Assembly (NCBI GenBank): GCA_947457745.1
Contig: CANGWT010000051.1
Coordinates: 1 to 10,243, forward strand
Reading direction: 5' to 3'
From: Burkholderiaceae bacterium
GTDB lineage: Bacteria > Pseudomonadota > Gammaproteobacteria > Burkholderiales > Burkholderiaceae
Length of the DNA: 10,243 nucleotides
Shown: piece by piece, positions 6,374 to 10,243 of the stretch
How the letters are laid out: each line of letters starts with the position of its first letter
How positions within the stretch are numbered: the stretch's first letter is position 1
The notes under the pieces: model-generated
The model's input: only the letters and a program-made list of their open reading frames with translations
Databases searched by the model: none
Told to the model about the DNA's origin: nothing
Program-made: the position numbers and the translations under genes

Positions 6374-6394
6374 GCTTATTTTTCCTTAATAAGC
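6374..6394. repeat. Inverted repeat/hairpin across the acylase stop codon
   Basis: GCTTATT and AATAAGC form a perfect 7-bp stem with a 7-base loop that contains the end of the acylase gene and its TAA. On the minus strand it is followed by TGGGGGAG, not by a run of T, so it does not look like a Rho-independent terminator. It may be a weak mRNA 3'-end structure or chance. Confidence 0.35.
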
Positions 6395-8841
6395 AGATCC
6401 AGTTGACGTCCGACTTTTTGAGGTTTCATTTTCAGGGGGAGATATTCATTTTGAGCCCAGAGCGCACTCATATTGCGGTAAAGCTTGTTTTGCACCCAGC
6501 CAGACTGTCCAGTTTGATAAATAAAGAGGGATTGCTCTAAATCGGATAGGTCATAAAGCGTTCGCAGGCTTGGTGCCTGCTTAGTTTCAAAAGGATTATC
6601 TGCTTTGAGTAGTTCGAGGCGTCCCACATTGATGCTAAAGCTGTCCCCAGGAAAAGGCTGTGTCAAATTGAAGAGGTTTCCAAGGAGCGGCACCTTACTC
6701 AATGGGCGATGCTCTGATACTGCAATGTGTGCATTACCCCAAACCCAATTTTTAGGGTTGTTGCCAAATTGCGCACCCAGTTGCTCAAGTGCTTTATTAA
6801 AGGCACCATTTGAAGCATCAGTGCAGCTTTCCATTTGCTCGGTTAAGGGATCGTTGCACCAAGGGCTATCAGGATTTTGTAATTGCAATATCAGCGAATG
6901 TCTAAAGCTGCGCGTACCATAGTTCTCGGTGAACAAATACCCTAAACGTGAGAAGAGTTTGCGTGAGAGTTGATCGGCCCAAGCATTAAATATGAGTGCA
7001 CCAACGCTATCGATTTTCATATCCCCATCAAAGTTCCTGCTAAGCTCAATTGCTTGTTGACCTAGCGGATGTGTTGATTGCACCGATTTAAATAACTCTA
7101 ATAATGGTGTGGCGCCGAGAGACAAAGTATCGGCTTGCATCGCTTTCATGGAAGCGAAGTCGTGTGTTGATTTAGCTTTAATGAGATCCACAATTCTGTC
7201 GTAGCGAGTTGGTAGCTCCCAGTCGCCGGTTAGTGGATTCGGATCATTACTAGCGATTATTTTTTGGTTAGCTGTAGCAATCCAATTTGAGTCGGGATTC
7301 TGGCTATTGGGTAGTTGTTCAAAAGGGATGTATTCAGTCCAGTCATATTGCTTCTCCCAGCCTAGTGCTGGCGCCACTCCATATAGTCCTTGGTGTAAGG
7401 TGCGCTTGGGTGCGACACCAGCCGCTTGAAAAGAAATGTTTCCATCTACATCAGCCATCACCACATTTTGCATTGGCGCATAGTTTTTGCGTAGTGCTCG
7501 CTTAAATGTCTCTAAATCTTTGGCGTGATTCATATCCAGTAAGCCAGCAACGGACTGGTTTTCAATATCTAGTGCTGTCCAGCGTAAAGATAAAACAAAG
7601 CGATCGGTATCGATGACTCGTTTTGCACGTGCATAGGATTCAGAAATCACTGGACCATGCCGTGTCTCCTTGACTAAAAAACGCACCGAGGGCTCACCTT
7701 TGATATCGATGATTTCTTGGCGAACTTTAAAGGGGAGTGGGCCGTCTGGACCTTGATACATTCCAGGATTTTTTGGATCTAGCTGCTCAATATATAAATC
7801 CTGAACATCTGGGCCAGTATTCGTAAAGCTCCAAGCAAACTTATCGGTCCTACCCAGTACCACTGCCGGAATGCCGGGGAGGGTCGCACCAATGACATTA
7901 AGACCTGGCGCTTCTAGGTGGGCCATATACCAAATCGCTGGGGCTGATAAGCCTAGATGTGGGTCGTTTGCTAGCAAGGGCTTGCCAGAGGTCGTCAGTT
8001 TTCCGCTAAGCGCCCAGTTATTGGATCCAATGCCTTCCCTGCCACCAGGGACTTCATTGATAGCCAATTCAGTTGCAGGCAGTTTCTTTGACTTTTGATC
8101 TCTTGCGGGTGGATTAGGATTAAAGACATTGATATCCCGATACATTTTTGCAAAGTCAACATTACTCACGGGCTCACCAGGTGTGTATGCTGGCATCACT
8201 TCCCATACTTGCTGGGTAGTTAAAAACTGCGAGAGTTCAAGGCGTTGTAATTCTTTTTGCCAGTTACCACCAAGATCGAGCGCCATCATCAGCATCCACG
8301 CCACGCTATCAGTAGGTGACCAATGCCCTGGTTTGGACCCAGTTAAAAAATATTCAACTGGAAGGGCCCAGCCTAAGTGGGCATTACCCGCATTAACTCC
8401 ATCTGCATAAGACTGAAGCAATCTCTTGGTAGCAATAGGGTAGTGATCAAACTGTTTTTCAGCGGCACGCTTAATACCCAGTGACCGAATAAAACGATCA
8501 ATTGCGAGAGTTTCTTTACCGAGGATTTCAGAGAGTCGCCCACTGGCTAGTCGGCGATTAATCTCCATTTGCCATGAGCGCTCACTAGCATGCAAATATC
8601 CCAAGGCAAAGAGTGCATCAGTAGAGCTCTTTGCTTGAATATGGGGAATGTCACTCTCATCAAAGGTAATCGAAACAGAATCCCCGAGAGACTTGATGAT
8701 CCGCTTGCCAGAAGGATTGGTTTGAGCTGAGATTAGGTAGATTATTCCAGTGGCGATAATCAAGACTAGGGCTACAGAACCAAGCCAAAAGATAGCTTTA
8801 AAGGCTGATTTAAGACCTGAGCTTTGCGTGGGTATTTTCAT
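6376..8841 (-). CDS. Penicillin acylase family Ntn hydrolase, membrane-anchored
   Basis: The product is an N-terminal-nucleophile amidase of the penicillin G acylase/acyl-homoserine-lactone acylase superfamily, which cleaves amide bonds between acyl chains and an amine. At 821 residues it has the usual precursor length. Residues about 14-39 form a single hydrophobic segment, either an uncleaved anchor or a signal, so the enzyme acts in the periplasm. The precursor cleaves itself before Ser273 in REGIGSNNWALSG, giving an alpha chain (to about 240-272, with a spacer rich in Pro, Lys and Arg) and a beta chain of about 549 residues whose first residue is the nucleophile. Further family features are NDPHLGL (292-298), FTNTGPDVQDLY (339-350), DVDGNISFQAAG (464-475) and WIATANQ (520-526, Asn525 the likely oxyanion residue). 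ATG 8841 has no clear ribosome-binding site. The substrate (beta-lactam, AHL signal, other N-acyl amine) cannot be told from the sequence. Confidence 0.93.
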   Translation of the reverse strand: MKIPTQSSGLKSAFKAIFWLGSVALVLIIATGIIYLISAQTNPSGKRIIKSLGDSVSITFDESDIPHIQAKSSTDALFALGYLHASERSWQMEINRRLASGRLSEILGKETLAIDRFIRSLGIKRAAEKQFDHYPIATKRLLQSYADGVNAGNAHLGWALPVEYFLTGSKPGHWSPTDSVAWMLMMALDLGGNWQKELQRLELSQFLTTQQVWEVMPAYTPGEPVSNVDFAKMYRDINVFNPNPPARDQKSKKLPATELAINEVPGGREGIGSNNWALSGKLTTSGKPLLANDPHLGLSAPAIWYMAHLEAPGLNVIGATLPGIPAVVLGRTDKFAWSFTNTGPDVQDLYIEQLDPKNPGMYQGPDGPLPFKVRQEIIDIKGEPSVRFLVKETRHGPVISESYARAKRVIDTDRFVLSLRWTALDIENQSVAGLLDMNHAKDLETFKRALRKNYAPMQNVVMADVDGNISFQAAGVAPKRTLHQGLYGVAPALGWEKQYDWTEYIPFEQLPNSQNPDSNWIATANQKIIASNDPNPLTGDWELPTRYDRIVDLIKAKSTHDFASMKAMQADTLSLGATPLLELFKSVQSTHPLGQQAIELSRNFDGDMKIDSVGALIFNAWADQLSRKLFSRLGYLFTENYGTRSFRHSLILQLQNPDSPWCNDPLTEQMESCTDASNGAFNKALEQLGAQFGNNPKNWVWGNAHIAVSEHRPLSKVPLLGNLFNLTQPFPGDSFSINVGRLELLKADNPFETKQAPSLRTLYDLSDLEQSLFIYQTGQSGWVQNKLYRNMSALWAQNEYLPLKMKPQKVGRQLDLLIKEK

Positions 8842-8846
8842 GGGAA

Positions 8847-8871
8847 TAGTTTAGTGGGTTTGCCTAAACTA
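8847..8871. repeat. Perfect 8-bp inverted repeat in the acylase 5' region
   Basis: TAGTTTAG (8847-8854) and CTAAACTA (8864-8871) are perfect reverse complements around a 9-base spacer. The inner edge lies only 5 bases upstream of the acylase ATG. It could be an operator or an mRNA hairpin covering the ribosome-binding region, which would fit the lack of a visible ribosome-binding site. The rest of the 133-base gap to the tRNA gene shows only a possible tRNA promoter. Confidence 0.5.
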
Positions 8872-8920
8872 GACCCCAAGCTTGATGAAAGCAGGCTTCC
8901 CGCCTCCGATAGGGCCCGCA

Positions 8921-8929
8921 TGCTAAAAT
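8921..8929 (+). promoter_or_regulatory. Possible extended -10 promoter for the tRNA-Leu gene
   Basis: TGCTAAAAT matches an extended -10 element (TGnTAnAAT-like) about 46 bases upstream of the tRNA 5' end. No good -35 hexamer is visible at the right distance, and no better promoter is seen closer to the tRNA. Transcription would start near 8936 and leave a roughly 40-base leader to be removed by RNase P. Confidence 0.4.
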
Positions 8930-8974
8930 TTTCATTGTCTTGATTTATTTAGTACGGCTTCATTGCTCGTGCGA

Positions 8975-9063
8975 GCCCGAGTGGTGAAATCGGTAGACAC
9001 AGCAGATTTAAAATCTGCCGACTCAAAAAAGTCGTGCCGGTTCGATTCCGGCCTCGGGCACCA
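8975..9063 (+). tRNA. tRNA-Leu (anticodon UAA), CCA encoded
   Basis: The 89-base gene folds as a class II tRNA. The acceptor stem is GCCCGAG (8975-8981) with CTCGGGC (9053-9059), discriminator A9060 and encoded CCA (9061-9063). The anticodon stem GCAGA/TCTGC encloses loop TTTAAAA (9007-9013), giving anticodon TAA at 9009-9011, which reads UUA (and UUG by wobble) leucine codons. The long variable arm CGAC...GTCG (9019-9034) with a six-A loop is typical of tRNA-Leu. The T arm GCCGG-TTCGATT-CCGGC (9036-9052) is perfect. No terminator follows; the next protein gene begins 21 bases downstream. Confidence 0.97.
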
Positions 9064-9084
9064 ATCGATTGACTTCAGGCATCC

Positions 9085-9531
9085 TTGAAATACCTCTACT
9101 TTCTCTCCTTGCTTTTATGTGCCACCCCTAGTTTGGCTGAAGATTCTTTGGTTTTTACTTGCGAGCGTTCCGAAAATAACTATATCGAAACTTATCAACT
9201 CAATATCATGGCTGCCTCAAAAAACCAAAAGGCCAAAGTCTTTGTTGATGGCCGAGATTTAGATCGGGCTAGCGAGTTGGGTCGGCAAACCATTAGGAGC
9301 GTTCTTATTTCTGAATTCACGGTCCTCATTTCAGTGGAGGCGCAATTCCCCCCAGAAAATTATGATGGTGTTCAGTATGGTACTGGCTCAGTAATCACGG
9401 TGATTGCGATTAATCGCCCAACGGGTCAGATGAGAAAGGCGGAGACAGTTAAAGGTGGAATTCTCTCCGCAACCTTAGGCGAGGGTACCAAGACTTATCA
9501 AGAGCAATGTACTGCCATCACAAAACCTTAG
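9085..9531 (+). CDS. Small secreted protein of unknown function, TTG start
   Basis: I do not recognise this family. The 148-residue product has a good Sec signal (MKYLYFLSLLLCATPSLA, cleavage after Leu-Ala at 17-18), so the mature protein of about 130 residues is periplasmic or secreted. It contains two cysteines, Cys26 (LVFTCERS) and Cys142 (EQCTA), near the two ends, likely a disulfide. Between them are alternating hydrophobic stretches suggesting a beta-rich fold. The TTG at 9085 is the only possible start for the signal peptide: an in-frame TGA lies at 9070-9072, and AGG at 9077-9079 serves as ribosome-binding site. It starts 21 bases after the tRNA CCA with no terminator between, so it probably shares the tRNA transcript. 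Its stop overlaps the end of the convergent exbD by 4 bases. Confidence 0.8.
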   Translation: MKYLYFLSLLLCATPSLAEDSLVFTCERSENNYIETYQLNIMAASKNQKAKVFVDGRDLDRASELGRQTIRSVLISEFTVLISVEAQFPPENYDGVQYGTGSVITVIAINRPTGQMRKAETVKGGILSATLGEGTKTYQEQCTAITKP

Positions 9532-9941
9532 TTAGGCTCAGTCACAAATCCTAGCTTTGTTAACCCAGCGCGCCGGGATGCCGCTAATACCAGAGCAACA
9601 TATTCATACTTCACTGACTTATCAGCGCGTAAATTAATTTCTGGTTGTGGCTCCTTTTGAGCAGCTTTTTCTGCATAGCCATCAAAAGTTTTTAAATCAA
9701 TTGGAGTGCTATTCCAGAATATTTGACCCTGAGCATCAATCGAAAGTTGCACCGACTCTGGTTTGACTTCATTGCGCACGCTATTGGCTTTTGGCAGCTC
9801 AACCTTCACAGCCTGTTGAATGACTGGCAGAGTAATGATGAAGATAATGAGGAGCACTAACATGACATCCACCATCGGAGTCATGTTGATTTCGGCCATA
9901 ATGCCGCTTTCTTCTTGATCGTTCTGAAGATTAAAAGACAT
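9528..9941 (-). CDS. exbD: Biopolymer transport protein ExbD/TolR family
   Basis: ExbD is the small single-pass subunit of the proton-driven ExbB-ExbD motor in the inner membrane, which energises TonB-dependent outer-membrane uptake or a Tol-like system. The 137-residue product shows a short cytoplasmic N-terminus and one transmembrane helix (about 24-44, VDVMLVLLIIFIITLPV) carrying the essential Asp25 in the family motif NMTPMVDVML. A periplasmic domain follows, with INLRADKSVKYEYV typical of ExbD/TolR. GGAG, inside the exbB tail, lies 8 bases upstream of ATG 9941; exbB ends 2 bases before this start, so the two are translationally linked. ExbD is favoured over TolR by the general sequence style, but no tonB or tol gene is visible to decide it. 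Confidence 0.9.
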   Translation of the reverse strand: MSFNLQNDQEESGIMAEINMTPMVDVMLVLLIIFIITLPVIQQAVKVELPKANSVRNEVKPESVQLSIDAQGQIFWNSTPIDLKTFDGYAEKAAQKEPQPEINLRADKSVKYEYVALVLAASRRAGLTKLGFVTEPN

Positions 9942-9943
9942 GT

Positions 9944-10243
9944 TTATTCTCCGGACTTCACACGAGCACCAGTGACAAAGTAAGCAAGGAGATCATTGCC
10001 AAAGCGATTGAGATCAGCGACCAATAATTTGTTGGCACGATTGATCGCATTAAAGCCTAAAACTGCTGGAATCGCTACAGCCAAGCCTAAAGCAGTCATG
10101 ATGAGTGCCTCACCAATAGGACCAGCAACCTGATCAATCTGCGCGCTACCAGAGCTGCTGATTGCGATCAAAGCATGGTAGATGCCCCACACCGTTCCAA
10201 ACAAGCCAATAAATGGTGAGGTCGCGCCGGTCGAGCCAAGGAA
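9944..10243 (-). CDS. exbB: Biopolymer transport protein ExbB/TolQ (MotA/TolQ/ExbB proton channel), 5' partial
   Basis: This is the C-terminal 99 residues of the channel-forming motor subunit that assembles around ExbD. The frame runs open through the right edge of the window, so the start and first transmembrane helix are missing. The visible part begins with the family motif TGATSPFIGLFGTVWGIYHAL, which starts the second transmembrane helix. It continues with GPIGEALIMTALGLAVAIPAVLGFNA, the third helix, whose conserved threonine faces the proton path. The C-terminus is a short cytoplasmic tail. The stop lies 2 bases from the exbD ATG. An internal TTG at 10204 is not a start. Confidence 0.92.
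   Translation of the reverse strand, partial: FLGSTGATSPFIGLFGTVWGIYHALIAISSSGSAQIDQVAGPIGEALIMTALGLAVAIPAVLGFNAINRANKLLVADLNRFGNDLLAYFVTGARVKSGE

Noticed and set aside
6605..6922. 105-residue plus-strand frame opposite the acylase gene
   Set aside because: It is antisense to a conserved part of the acylase and has no recognisable features.
1..10243. CRISPR array, insertion sequence, phage or defence island
   Set aside because: No direct-repeat arrays, transposase, integrase or defence genes are seen; the tRNA gene is intact and no attachment-site duplicate of its 3' end was noticed.

Overview
The window looks like a chromosomal stretch from a betaproteobacterium of the Burkholderiales, most like a freshwater Polynucleobacter-type genome. 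The basis is moderate base composition by eye, the gene families present and their dense packing. This is an inference from gene style; no marker gene in the window fixes the genus. Nothing suggests a mobile element, phage or CRISPR array, and no gap between genes exceeds about 135 bases.

Left region (1-4577, plus strand) is one tightly packed gene train. It opens with the C-terminal end of a small [2Fe-2S] subunit. Next comes a 743-residue Tat-exported molybdopterin hydroxylase of the IorB type (isoquinoline 1-oxidoreductase/aldehyde oxidase superfamily). A thiosulfate-oxidation block, soxX-soxY-soxZ-soxA, follows directly. SoxX and SoxA form the c-type cytochrome that loads thiosulfate onto the carrier SoxYZ in the periplasm. 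soxB and soxCD are not in the window. SoxY keeps its C-terminal cysteine, but the usual Gly-Gly-Cys-Gly-Gly arm reads Ser-Ala-Cys-Thr-Glu-Met-Ile. The altered residues lie over the soxZ ribosome-binding site.

Middle region (4585-8841, minus strand), in transcription order, holds a membrane-anchored penicillin/AHL-acylase-type Ntn hydrolase, a small exported protein of the surface-adhesin-E type, a small Ala/Ser/Thr-rich lipoprotein that probably uses a TTG start, and purU (formyltetrahydrofolate deformylase). soxA and purU converge with only 7 bases between them. Perfect 8-bp inverted repeats lie just upstream of the acylase and purU starts.

Right region (8842-10243) has a tRNA-Leu(UAA) gene with encoded CCA, followed 21 bases later by a small secreted protein gene with a TTG start and no terminator between them. 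A convergent exbB-exbD pair on the minus strand completes the window; exbB runs off the right edge. ExbB/ExbD are the proton-driven motor subunits that energise TonB-dependent (or Tol-like) transport.

Functionally, the left block suggests periplasmic sulfur oxidation alongside an exported molybdenum hydroxylase that probably also donates electrons to periplasmic cytochromes. The remaining genes are unrelated housekeeping and envelope functions. The main candidates for something new are the IorAB-Sox linkage and the divergent SoxY tail.
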